Positions 53,277-62,903 of a stretch of 64,000 bases of DNA are shown piece by piece (position 1 is the first letter of the stretch; the number at the start of each line of letters is the position of its first letter). The DNA comes from Sulfitobacter sabulilitoris. GTDB taxonomy: Bacteria; Pseudomonadota; Alphaproteobacteria; Rhodobacterales; Rhodobacteraceae. Made by a program: the position numbers and the translations under genes. The DNA is taken from NCBI RefSeq assembly GCF_005887615.1, contig NZ_VANS01000005.1, forward strand, positions 1 through 64,000. Direction: 5' to 3'. The notes below the pieces were generated by a model, which searched no databases, was not told the DNA's origin, and saw nothing but the letters and a program-made list of their open reading frames with translations.

Positions 53277-53324
53277 CAGGTGTCGCAGGCCCGTGCAGGC
53301 CCCGCCGCGCATGAAGTTTGCCTC

Positions 53325-53340
53325 TTAACACTCTGTTAAC
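53325..53340 (+). promoter_or_regulatory. CtrA-type box (TTAA-N7-TTAAC)
   Basis: TTAACACTCTGTTAAC is a full match to the CtrA consensus TTAA-N7-TTAAC, with a seven-base spacer. It lies 50 bases before the ATG of the glycosyltransferase gene. CtrA is the cell-cycle/motility master regulator of alphaproteobacteria. Confidence 0.7.
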
Positions 53341-53390
53341 CTTGGCCTGTCACCCTGCGCTGCGTAAGTGTACGAGTAGGGCGGACCCTG

Positions 53391-55280
53391 ATGAGCGATC
53401 TGCGCCTGGATTGGCCAGTTTCTCCGGCGATCAGCGCGGACGGGCCGCCCGTGCCGATCGGTCGTCATCTGGTCAGAAAAGGCCTCATCGCCCCGCAGTA
53501 CCTTGTCCATGCCCTCGAGTTGCAACGCCATATCGATGCTCCGCTGGGCGAGATCATGGTCTCCGAAGGGCTGGTCAGCCGCGACGATGTACTGGATGCG
53601 CTCTCCGATCAGGCCAATGCGCAGCGTGTCGACCTGACTGAATCCCCACCCGCGGCCGAGATGTGCGATGCCCTGCCCGCCGCGATCTGCATTGCGCATA
53701 ATGTCGTCCCGTGGATGTATGTCGGGCGCACACTGTTGGTGGCCACAAATGACCCCGGCAAATTCGATCACCTGCGCGCCTGCCTTGGGGCGCGGGCGGC
53801 GTATCTGGTGCCGGTGATCAGCGACAGCGTGCAGATCGCGCACCATCAAAGCCGGCTTTACGGCGCCGAACTCGCAGCGAAGGCCTCGGTTCGGGTGCCC
53901 GCGATCGAAAGCTGCCGCAACTGGGGCGCACGCACCGGCACCCGCCGTTGGATCGCGTTCTGCGCCTTGGGGCTGAGCGCGGCAGCATTGATCGTGTCGC
54001 CGATCTGGACGATCACGATCGCGATGATCTATGCCTCCCTGACGCTGCTTCTGACCGCCGGGATGAAGGCGGCGGCCTTCTGGGCGCAGATCACGCATGG
54101 CCTGCACGATCGGCCTGCGGCTTTCACGCTCGACAAGATGCCGTTCCGCCTGCCGCGTGTCTCCGTGCTCGTTCCCTTGTTGCATGAAAAGGAAATCGCC
54201 AGCGCGCTGATCAAGCGCCTGTCGCAACTGACCTATCCCAAATCCCTGCTCGACGTGATCCTCGTGCTCGAGGCCAGCGACGACGTCACCCGCGAGACCA
54301 TCGCGCGGACCGATCTGCCGAACTGGATGTCGGTGATCGAGGTGCCGGACGAAGGCGGGCTGCTGACCAAGCCTCGGGCGCTGAACTATGCGCTCGATTT
54401 TTGCCGCGGCACCGTGATCGGCGTCTGGGATGCCGAGGACTGGCCCGAACCCGACCAGATCGAACGGGTGGTCACGCGGTTTCACGACGCGCCCGACAAC
54501 GTGGCCTGTCTTCAGGGCATTCTCGACTATTACAATTCGCGCACCAACTGGATGTCGCGGTGCTTTACCATCGAATATGCGACGTGGTGGCGCGTCGTCC
54601 TGCCGGGCATGGCCAAGCTGGGGCTGGTCATTCCACTGGGCGGCACCACGCTGTTCTTCCGCCGCGACATCCTGGAGCGCCTGGGCGGATGGGACGCGCA
54701 TAACGTCACCGAAGACGCCGACCTGGGCGTGCGCCTGGCGCGGCACGGCTATGTCACCGAACTGTTGCCGACCGTGACCTTCGAAGAGGCGAACTGCCGC
54801 CCCTGGCCCTGGGTCCGGCAACGCTCGCGTTGGCTCAAGGGGTTCATGATCACCTACCTCGTTCATATGCGCTCCCCACGAAAGCTTTTGCGCGAACTGG
54901 GCTTCGTCAGGTTTATGGGGCTTCAGTCGATTTTCCTCGCCACGTTTTCGCAGTTCGCCTGCGCGCCTTTGCTGTGGTCGTTCTGGCTTGCGCTGGCGGG
55001 GGTCACGCATCCGGTAAGCCATAGTCTTGGCGCCACTGCCGCCTGGGCGATGGCGGCGCTGTTTCTGATCACGGAACTGCTGAACCTGGGGATGAGCCTG
55101 GTCGCCGTCTCAGGCCGGGGGCGCCGGCACCTGCTGATCTGGGTCGTCACCATGCCGCTGTATTTCACGCTTGGCGCAGTGGCTAGCTACAAGGCGCTCT
55201 ACGAGATGATCGCGCAGCCGTTTTTCTGGGACAAGACGCAGCACGGGGTCGCGGCGCAGACCGATCACCCCTCGTCCTGA
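53391..55280 (+). CDS. NfrB-like processive glycosyltransferase with MshEN domain
   Basis: 629 residues. The N-terminal MshEN (T2SSE_N) domain has two 24-residue motifs, 22-45 (GRHLVRKGLIA…ALELQ) and 51-74 (LGEIMVSEGLVS…LSDQ), spaced by exactly five residues, the layout of the c-di-GMP-binding version. Then hydrophobic segments, a GT2 domain with SVLVPLLHEKEI, DAEDWPEP, TEDADLGVRL and QRSRWLKG (D, DxD, TED, QxxRW) and further membrane helices. It likely polymerises or exports a surface polysaccharide under c-di-GMP control, like NfrB. The stop region overlaps the convergent GntR gene by 16 bases. Confidence 0.82.
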   Translation: MSDLRLDWPVSPAISADGPPVPIGRHLVRKGLIAPQYLVHALELQRHIDAPLGEIMVSEGLVSRDDVLDALSDQANAQRVDLTESPPAAEMCDALPAAICIAHNVVPWMYVGRTLLVATNDPGKFDHLRACLGARAAYLVPVISDSVQIAHHQSRLYGAELAAKASVRVPAIESCRNWGARTGTRRWIAFCALGLSAAALIVSPIWTITIAMIYASLTLLLTAGMKAAAFWAQITHGLHDRPAAFTLDKMPFRLPRVSVLVPLLHEKEIASALIKRLSQLTYPKSLLDVILVLEASDDVTRETIARTDLPNWMSVIEVPDEGGLLTKPRALNYALDFCRGTVIGVWDAEDWPEPDQIERVVTRFHDAPDNVACLQGILDYYNSRTNWMSRCFTIEYATWWRVVLPGMAKLGLVIPLGGTTLFFRRDILERLGGWDAHNVTEDADLGVRLARHGYVTELLPTVTFEEANCRPWPWVRQRSRWLKGFMITYLVHMRSPRKLLRELGFVRFMGLQSIFLATFSQFACAPLLWSFWLALAGVTHPVSHSLGATAAWAMAALFLITELLNLGMSLVAVSGRGRRHLLIWVVTMPLYFTLGAVASYKALYEMIAQPFFWDKTQHGVAAQTDHPSS

Positions 55281-55918
55281 CGCCGCGCCGCATCCTGTTT
55301 CAGGCGGGTCATGAATGCGACCGAGATGTGCTCGCGCAGGGCGGCATCGGCCGCGGCCTCGTCGCGCGCGGCAATGGCGCGCACGATGGCATCGTGTTCG
55401 GATTGCGCAATCGCGCCGCGACCCTGCGCGGCCAGCGACGTGGTCGCCATCAACGCCATCGTGCGGTGCACCAGATCCAGTTGCTGGACCAGATACCGGT
55501 TGTGCGACGCAAGGTGAATCTGCTTGTGAAACCGCCGGTTGGCTCTCGAAAGCGCGCGTGGATTGTCCTTCAGCGCGTTGTCCTCCTCGACCATGTCGCG
55601 CAGGATCCGCACCTCTTCCTCGGTCGCGTGGCGCGCGGCCAGCCGGGCAGCCAGACCCTCAAGTTCCCGGCGCACCACGTAAAGTTCGGCCATCTGGTTG
55701 TGATCGAGCGACGCCACGATCAGGCTGCGCCCGTCGCGTGCCAGCAGGCTTTGCGTCTCGAGCCGCTGCAACGCTTCGCGGATCGGCGTGCGCGACACCC
55801 CGAACCGTTCGGCCAGTTCGCTTTCCACCAGCCGGTCGCCGGGGCGGTAGACGCCCACGTCGATCGCCTCGAGGATCATGGAATAGGCATCGGTCAGTTG
55901 CGGTTTCTGCAGGGACAT
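55265..55918 (-). CDS. GntR-family regulator (FCD subfamily)
   Basis: 217 residues from ATG 55918 (MSLQKPQLTD). Winged helix with ELAERFGVSRTPIREALQRL, FCD domain with RRFHKQIHLASHNRYL and QSEHDAIVRAIAARDEA. Nothing catabolic is next to it, so its target is unclear; neighbours on the right are the HAD phosphatase and the UbiH-type gene. Confidence 0.9.
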   Translation of the reverse strand: MSLQKPQLTDAYSMILEAIDVGVYRPGDRLVESELAERFGVSRTPIREALQRLETQSLLARDGRSLIVASLDHNQMAELYVVRRELEGLAARLAARHATEEEVRILRDMVEEDNALKDNPRALSRANRRFHKQIHLASHNRYLVQQLDLVHRTMALMATTSLAAQGRGAIAQSEHDAIVRAIAARDEAAADAALREHISVAFMTRLKQDAARRQDEG

Positions 55919-56049
55919 CGAACGGGCCTTTTCTAGGAGTGGCACCAGTTAACGTCGCGGCCGACCACCGCGCAACCCTCGGAGCGCCCAGCGTGATGCC
56001 CCAGTGAAGAAACCTTGCATCGCATCGCGCGCCCGCCTACCTAGGCGCC

Positions 56050-56697
56050 ATGCCGCACACCGATTTCACGCATGTCACCACCTGGGTCTTCGACCTGGAC
56101 AACACGCTCTACCCCCCTTCCGCACGGCTTTTCGATCACATCGAAGTGCGCATGACCGCCTTCGTGATGGAGGCGCTGGGCGTGGAGCGTGCCGAGGCCC
56201 ATCGCCTGCGGGTCGAATACTGGCGCACGCATGGCACCACGCTGGCCGGACTGATGCGGGTTCATGATGTGGACCCGGCGCCCTATCTGACGCATGTGCA
56301 TGACATTCCGATGGACAGCCTGACACCCGATCCGGTGCTGGCCGCGCGGCTGCGCGACCTGCCGGGGCGGCGCATCATCTACACCAACGGCACCGCACCC
56401 TATGCCGAACGGGTGCTGGACGCGCGCGGCCTGGGAGGGCTGTTCGATGCGGTCTACGGCGTTGAACACGCAGGGTTCCATCCCAAGCCGGACCGCGTCG
56501 CATTCGAAACGGTCTTTGACGCCGACGGGCTGATCCGCGACCGCGCGGCGATGTTCGAGGATGACGCCCGCAACCTTGAGGTGCCGCATCAGATGGGGCT
56601 GCGCACCGTGCATGTGGCCGAGACGCCCGGCACGGGCGATCACATCCATCACCACACCGACGACCTGAGCGGTTTTCTGGCCCGGATCACGGCCTAG
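56050..56697 (+). CDS. HAD-family pyrimidine 5'-nucleotidase
   Basis: 215 residues. HAD motifs: VFDLDNTLYPPSARLFDHIE (nucleophile Asp), IIYTNGTAPYAERVL, PKPDRVAFETVF and FEDDARNLEVPHQMG. Resembles the SDT1/pyrimidine 5'-nucleotidase branch that dephosphorylates UMP or CMP-like substrates. Stands alone. Confidence 0.9.
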   Translation: MPHTDFTHVTTWVFDLDNTLYPPSARLFDHIEVRMTAFVMEALGVERAEAHRLRVEYWRTHGTTLAGLMRVHDVDPAPYLTHVHDIPMDSLTPDPVLAARLRDLPGRRIIYTNGTAPYAERVLDARGLGGLFDAVYGVEHAGFHPKPDRVAFETVFDADGLIRDRAAMFEDDARNLEVPHQMGLRTVHVAETPGTGDHIHHHTDDLSGFLARITA

Positions 56698-56762
56698 GAC
56701 GGTTTGACGCTTGGACAGCGGGGCCCCCTGCCCCTACATCACTGTCAAAGGCGAGGTGAGAG

Positions 56763-57962
56763 ATGAGCGATCAAACCTGTGATATCCTGATTTCGGGCGG
56801 CGGCATTGCCGGGCTGACGGCGGCGGCGGCCTTTGGCACGGCGGGCTTTCGCGTGATCTGTGTCGATCCCGCCTCCCCCATCACGGACCGCGATGTGGAC
56901 GGCTCCGACATGCGCTCGACCGCGATGCTGCAACCGGCGCGCGCGGTGCTTGAGGCCGCCGGTCTGTGGGACCGCCTGGCGCCCCACGCCGCGCCGTTGC
57001 AGGTGATGCGCATCGTGGACGCGGGCGGCGAAGTTGCCGAGCCGCGGCTGACACGCGATTTCAACGCCGCCGACATCTCGGACCTGCCGTTTGGCTGGAA
57101 CCTGCCGAACTGGCTCTTGCGGCGCGAAATGGTGGCGCGTCTGGGCGATCTGCCCACGGTCGATTTCCGCCCCGGCACCGGCACAAGGTCGCTGTTCACC
57201 CGCGAGGCGGAGGCACGCGTCGGGCTGAGCGACGGCAGCCGCGTCAGTGCGAGGTTGGTCATCGCCGCCGACGGGCGCGCATCGCCGATGCGGCAGGCCG
57301 CAGGGATCGGCGTGCAGACGCGGCGCTATGGGCAAAAGGCGCTGGCCTTTGCCGTGACGCATCCCATTCCGCATGACAATATCTCGACCGAAGTTCACCG
57401 CACCGGCGGGCCGTTCACGCTTGTGCCGCTGCCCGATCACGACGGGCTGCCGTCCTCCGCCGTGGTGTGGATGGACGACGGCCCCAAGGCGCAAGCCCGC
57501 CACGACTTGGACGTGGCGGCCTTCGAGGCAGAGATGTCGGAGCGCAGTTGCCATCTCTTCGGCCCGCTCACGCTGGCCTCGCGGCGCACGATCTGGCCCA
57601 TCATCAGCCAGAAGGCCGACCGGTTGTCGGGCGAACGGATCGCATTGATCGCCGAGGCCGCGCATGTCGTACCGCCCATCGGCGCGCAGGGCCTGAACAT
57701 GAGCCTTGCCGACACCGCCACCCTGCTGGATCTGGCCACCGCGCAGCCAGAGGATCTGGGCAGTCGGACGATGCTCGACGCCTATCACCGCGCGCGTCAC
57801 AGCGACATTGCGCTGCGCGTCAGGGGCATCGACATGCTCAATCGCGCCAGCCAGGTGCGCGCACCGCTGCTGCGCGACGCGCGGGCCACGGCGCTCTCTG
57901 CGCTGTATGCGATGGGACCGGTGCGCAAGACGCTGATGCAGATGGGCCTGGGCGTCAAATAA
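56763..57962 (+). CDS. ubiH: UbiH/UbiF-family FAD hydroxylase
   Basis: 399 residues. FAD-binding fold SGGGIAGLTAAAAFG, DGRASPMRQAAG (DG motif) and GAQGLNMSLADTATLLDLA (GD/FAD C-terminal motif). Adds a hydroxyl to the ubiquinone ring; a specific position (C5, C6 or C1) cannot be told from sequence, so the symbol is provisional. SD not strong, start at 56763. Confidence 0.85.
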   Translation: MSDQTCDILISGGGIAGLTAAAAFGTAGFRVICVDPASPITDRDVDGSDMRSTAMLQPARAVLEAAGLWDRLAPHAAPLQVMRIVDAGGEVAEPRLTRDFNAADISDLPFGWNLPNWLLRREMVARLGDLPTVDFRPGTGTRSLFTREAEARVGLSDGSRVSARLVIAADGRASPMRQAAGIGVQTRRYGQKALAFAVTHPIPHDNISTEVHRTGGPFTLVPLPDHDGLPSSAVVWMDDGPKAQARHDLDVAAFEAEMSERSCHLFGPLTLASRRTIWPIISQKADRLSGERIALIAEAAHVVPPIGAQGLNMSLADTATLLDLATAQPEDLGSRTMLDAYHRARHSDIALRVRGIDMLNRASQVRAPLLRDARATALSALYAMGPVRKTLMQMGLGVK

Positions 57963-58032
57963 CGCAACGCCCAAGCCGCGTGGTGGCGGAAGTGTCAAAA
58001 AACCCCGGCCCGTTTTCTTTGCAAGACACCGG

Positions 58033-59160
58033 TTACAGTACCTTGTCGATCACCCGGGCCAACCGCGACAGCGTGCCGTCGACGTCATAAAGCTTGTCGA
58101 GCCCGAACAACCCCAGCCGGAACGTCCGGAAATCCGCGGGCTCGTCGCATTGCAGGGGCACCCCGGCCGCGATCTGCATGCCTTCGGCCATGAATTTCTT
58201 GCCGTTCTGGATATCCGGGTCATCGGTATAAGCCACCACGACGCCCGGCGCGCCGAAACCATCCGCCGCCACCGACTGCACGCCCCTGTCTTTCAGCATC
58301 GCGCGCACACCGTCGCCCAGCCGCCACTGCGCCATCTTGAGCCGCTCGAACCCATATTCCCGGGTCTCGAGCATCGTATCGCGGAAATCGCGCAGCGCGT
58401 CGGTCGGCATGGTCGCATGATAGGCATGCCCGCCGTCCTCGTAGGCCTTCATGATGCTGCGCCACTTGCCCAGGTCGATGGCGAAACTGTCCGATCGGGT
58501 CTCCGCCAGCCGCGCCTCGGCGCGTTCCGACAGCATCACGAGCCCCGCGCAGGGCGAGGCCGACCACCCCTTTTGCGGGGCCGAGATCAGAACATCGACG
58601 CCCGTCGCCTTCATGTCGACCCACGCGCAGCCCGACGCGATGCAATCGAGCACCATCAGCGCGCCCACCTCATGCGCGGCACTGGCCAGCGACACCAGGT
58701 AGTCGTCCGGCAGGATGACGCCAGCACTTGTTTCCACGTGCGGGGCAAAAACGACATCGGGTTTCTGGGTGCGGATCGCCTCCACCACCTCCTCGATCGG
58801 GGCGGGCGCAAAGGGCGACGGGCTGGCGTTGCCGGTCTGACGCGCCTTAAGAACGGTGGTGTTTCCGGTCAGGCCGCCGGTCTCGAAGATCTGCGACCAA
58901 CGGTAGGAAAACCAGCCGTTGCGCACCACCAGCACCTCTGCCCCGCGCCCGAACTGGCGCGCGACAGCTTCCATGCCAAAGGTGCCGCCGCCCGGGATGA
59001 TCGTCACGGCATCCGCGGCGTAGACCTCTTTCAGCATGGCCGAGATGTCGGTCATCACCGTCTGAAATGCAGCACTCATGGAATTGAGCGACCGGTCGGT
59101 GAAGACCACCGAAAATTCTTCCAATCCATTCGGATCAACAGTGTCGAGCAAGGCGGCCAT
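58033..59160 (-). CDS. Class V aminotransferase (Ala-glyoxylate type)
   Basis: 375 residues from ATG 59160. PLP-fold type I with VTIIPGGGTFGMEAVARQFG, DVVFAPHVETSAGVIL, DCIASGCAWVDMKATGVDVL, and the Lys in SAPQKGWSASPCAG that binds PLP. Family members deaminate alanine/glyoxylate, serine/pyruvate or isocitrate lyase-linked substrates. Transcribed against ubiH-type gene; no obvious partner. Confidence 0.9.
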   Translation of the reverse strand: MAALLDTVDPNGLEEFSVVFTDRSLNSMSAAFQTVMTDISAMLKEVYAADAVTIIPGGGTFGMEAVARQFGRGAEVLVVRNGWFSYRWSQIFETGGLTGNTTVLKARQTGNASPSPFAPAPIEEVVEAIRTQKPDVVFAPHVETSAGVILPDDYLVSLASAAHEVGALMVLDCIASGCAWVDMKATGVDVLISAPQKGWSASPCAGLVMLSERAEARLAETRSDSFAIDLGKWRSIMKAYEDGGHAYHATMPTDALRDFRDTMLETREYGFERLKMAQWRLGDGVRAMLKDRGVQSVAADGFGAPGVVVAYTDDPDIQNGKKFMAEGMQIAAGVPLQCDEPADFRTFRLGLFGLDKLYDVDGTLSRLARVIDKVL

Positions 59161-59358
59161 AGGACTCTCCCAAAAGGTTCGCGCGATAGATAGCGCGTCT
59201 GCACGAGGCTGGCAAAGCCTCTGTGCCCGTGGCGGCAGGGTGGCCAAAGCGCCACGCACGCAGCGGGTTCGCGCAGGGTCTCTATCATTTGGCGAAAAAT
59301 CGTCATAGCTTTGACATATTGAAGCAATGACGGGGACAACCCCGCACAGCGAGCAGAC

Positions 59359-60459
59359 ATGGCACAAACGACCCTGTTGCTGAACGGGTTCAGCATCATT
59401 GGCGATCCACAGACCAATTCCAACGCCGCAAACGGCGGAAATCTGTTCGTGCACAACGGCACCGCCGTGTTCGAAGCCGATGATATCATCGTCTTCACTG
59501 TCGAAGGCGCAACCGTCGATGGCGTCTTGACCGACGACAGCGTCATCACCGGCATCACCGTCTATGACAACGCCAGCGATTATTTCTACGACAGTCCGCT
59601 CTACACCTATACCGCGCTGCCCGACCTTGAGGTCGACATCGATTACGGCCGCAACACGATGGGCGACCGCTATCTGGAATTCGACGCGACGACACTGGTC
59701 TCGACCGATGCAGGCGCGCCTGTGCTTGGTGAAATGGCGCTGGTCGCGGGGGTCGACATCCTTGGCACACTGGCCACGACGACCGGCCCGCTGCGTGTTC
59801 CGACGACAGAGGCGATCGATATCGACGGCGACGGGGTGATCACCGCCGACGAGCAAGGCGACGCCTCCTTTTCAAGCGATCTGAATATCTTTGCGGTGAT
59901 CTGCTTTGCCGCGGGCAGCCTGATCGAGACGCCGCAAGGGCCCCAGTTCATCGAGACGCTGGCGGTGGGCGATCTGGTCAATACGCTGGACGACGGCCCG
60001 CAACCGATCCGCTGGATCGGCGCGCAACGCGTGGCCGGACAGGGGCCCATGGCCCCGGTGGTGATCGCGCCCGGCGCACTGGGCAATATCCGGCAGTTGG
60101 TCGTGTCGCAAAACCACAGGATGCTGGTGACGGGTGCGCGGGCCGAGTTGCTATTCGGTCAGCGCGAAGTGCTGGTCGCGGCCAAGCACTTGGTGGACGG
60201 CGAAAAAATCCGAATCGAAGCCCGCGCGCAGGTGACGTATTACCACTTCCTTCTGGATGCCCACCAGATCGTCTTTGCCGAAGGCTGCCCGGCCGAAAGC
60301 CTGCTGGCGGGCGCGCAGACACTGGCCACCCTGCCCCCGGAGGACCGCGACGAAATTCTGGCGGTGTTCCCCGACCTGACGCATGACGCCGCCCCGATGG
60401 ACGCCTCGCGGTATGCCCTGCGCCAGTTCGAGGCCATGGCGCTGCGCCGCATCGCCTAA
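59359..60459 (+). CDS. Hint-domain secreted protein
   Basis: 366 residues. N-terminal about 150 residues of beta-rich type, an EF-hand-like calcium loop DIDGDGVITADE (154-165), then a Hint (Hedgehog/intein) module beginning at Cys182 (CFAAGSLIETPQGPQFIETL) with His253 in SQNHRMLVTG. No classical signal; roseobacters carry many such proteins, thought to leave by a type I system. Hint could self-cleave at Cys182. Function of the N-terminal part unknown. Confidence 0.82.
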   Translation: MAQTTLLLNGFSIIGDPQTNSNAANGGNLFVHNGTAVFEADDIIVFTVEGATVDGVLTDDSVITGITVYDNASDYFYDSPLYTYTALPDLEVDIDYGRNTMGDRYLEFDATTLVSTDAGAPVLGEMALVAGVDILGTLATTTGPLRVPTTEAIDIDGDGVITADEQGDASFSSDLNIFAVICFAAGSLIETPQGPQFIETLAVGDLVNTLDDGPQPIRWIGAQRVAGQGPMAPVVIAPGALGNIRQLVVSQNHRMLVTGARAELLFGQREVLVAAKHLVDGEKIRIEARAQVTYYHFLLDAHQIVFAEGCPAESLLAGAQTLATLPPEDRDEILAVFPDLTHDAAPMDASRYALRQFEAMALRRIA

Positions 60460-60911
60460 AGCGGGCCGGGGCGGCGTTCCTCGCTCAGCACCACGTTGGC
60501 CTCCACCTCGCCCGCGCCGGGCAACGTCATGATGCGCCGCCGCAGAACGCGTTCGAAATCGGGGATGTCGCGCGCCACGACCCGCAACCGGTAATCGTAA
60601 AGCCCAAGGATATGCTCCACCCTCTGCACTTCTGGAATGGCGCTGACCGCGCGCTCGAAATCCTCGAGGCTGACGCGGCCCTTGGTGGCCAGTTTCACAC
60701 CCAGAAAGACGGTCACCCCGAACCCCAGCGCCTCTGCGTTCAGGCGTAGGCGCCGACCCTTGATCGCGCCCGCCTCCTCCAGCCGCCGGATCCTGCGCCA
60801 GGTCGCGGGCTGCGACAGGCCAAGACGACGGCCCAACGCACTGGCGCTCTGGCTCGCGTCCACCGCCAGTGCGCGCAGCAGGGCGCGGTCGGTCGCATCG
60901 AGGTCAATCAC
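60456..60911 (-). CDS. Lrp/AsnC-family regulator (2)
   Basis: 151 residues. HTH (RRLGLSQPATWRRIRRLEEA) and RAM ligand-binding domain (VTVFLGVKLATKGRVSLEDF, YDYRLRVVARDIPDFERVL). Its ATG overlaps the stop of the upstream Lrp gene (ATGA). Its stop overlaps the convergent Hint gene's end by four bases. Probably senses an amino acid and acts with its partner on ilvC or itself. Confidence 0.92.
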   Translation of the reverse strand: MIDLDATDRALLRALAVDASQSASALGRRLGLSQPATWRRIRRLEEAGAIKGRRLRLNAEALGFGVTVFLGVKLATKGRVSLEDFERAVSAIPEVQRVEHILGLYDYRLRVVARDIPDFERVLRRRIMTLPGAGEVEANVVLSEERRPGPL

Positions 60912-61363
60912 AGCGGCAACGCCTCCACCGCCTTGATCTGCGCGATCTGCATCAACGCCTCCACCTCCGCGATATGCGGCAATGTCAGGATGCGGTCGCG
61001 GTAAATCGACTGATAATCGCCCATGTCGCGTGCGATGATGCTCAGCCGCACGTCGACCCGGCCCAGAAAGGTCTGGATTTCCGTCACCTCCGGCACCTCG
61101 CGCGCGGCGGCCAGAAACTCGTCAAAGGCGCGCGCCACGGTCTTGTCCAGCGTGACCCGCAACGACACCTCGACGCTGTACCCCAAGGCGGCCCAGTCGA
61201 TCACCGCGCTCACCCCCTGCACGATCCCCGCCTCCTGCATCCGGGCGATGCGGCGCGCGGCCTTGCCCGCCGATATCGCACACAGATCCGCCAATTCGCC
61301 CGGGCTGAGGGTCGCATCGGCCTGCCAGTGACGCAATAGACGCCGATCCAGATCGTCAAGCAT
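60908..61363 (-). CDS. Lrp/AsnC-family regulator (1)
   Basis: 151 residues from ATG 61363. HTH (ADLCAISAGKAARRIARMQE) and RAM domain (VEVSLRVTLDKTVARAFDEF, VDVRLSIIARDMGDYQSIYR). Divergent from ilvC with 134 bases between starts, so a likely local regulator of the branched-chain pathway and of itself. The two paralogues differ considerably, suggesting a heteromer. Confidence 0.92.
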   Translation of the reverse strand: MLDDLDRRLLRHWQADATLSPGELADLCAISAGKAARRIARMQEAGIVQGVSAVIDWAALGYSVEVSLRVTLDKTVARAFDEFLAAAREVPEVTEIQTFLGRVDVRLSIIARDMGDYQSIYRDRILTLPHIAEVEALMQIAQIKAVEALPL

Positions 61364-61464
61364 GATAAATCCAACTTTTTGCCATTTGGCGAATGATTAT
61401 CTTCTTTAGGCGTCAAATACTCAAAGATCAACAATAGCCCTTCGCGGACCAGCCCGTATGGTGA

Positions 61465-62520
<1,056 letters not shown>

Positions 62521-62550
62521 GACCTGAAACTGCGCCCCGAGCATTCGCCG

Positions 62551-62581
62551 ACGGCCCTGCATATGTTGCGGGGCCGTTTTT
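62551..62581 (+). terminator. Rho-independent terminator of ilvC
   Basis: ACGGCCC (62551-62557) pairs with GGGCCGT (62571-62577), followed by five T residues. It lies 30 bases after the ilvC stop. Confidence 0.85.
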
Positions 62582-62650
62582 CGTCATGAGGTCACGCCAG
62601 CGTCACGCGGGTGCCGCTGCGTGACGGGGCGTGGGCCGGAGCCCGTGCGG

Positions 62651-62821
62651 TTACACGTCGGCCGGCTTGCCATCGTCCTTCTTGTCGCTGGCCAGCGTCG
62701 ATTTCGGTGCGTCGGAACTGCGCAGCCTGTCCTCGATCCGCTTTTTCCCGACCAAAGCGAAGATGGTGAAGCCAAGCAGGCTCAGCAGGGCGAGGATTAC
62801 GATAATATACGTGCCGTCCAT
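62651..62821 (-). CDS. Small single-pass membrane protein
   Basis: 56 residues from ATG 62821 (minus-strand GGGAGAAAG upstream). One hydrophobic helix, YIIVILALLSLLGFTIFALV, followed by a polar charged tail (KKRIEDRLRSSDAPKSTLA). No family recognised. It is divergent from the EamA-type gene. Confidence 0.55.
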   Translation of the reverse strand: MDGTYIIVILALLSLLGFTIFALVGKKRIEDRLRSSDAPKSTLASDKKDDGKPADV

Positions 62822-62903
62822 TGTCTTTCTCCCAAGCGTGATACATTCAAACCCCTGTCGCCGGGTGTCGGTTCCCGTCTCGGCACCGCAACAGGGTCCT
62901 CTC

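Noticed and set aside
59161-59856. Extended N-terminus of the class V aminotransferase (607-residue frame)
   Set aside because: The frame runs antisense through the Hint gene; the family start is at 59160.
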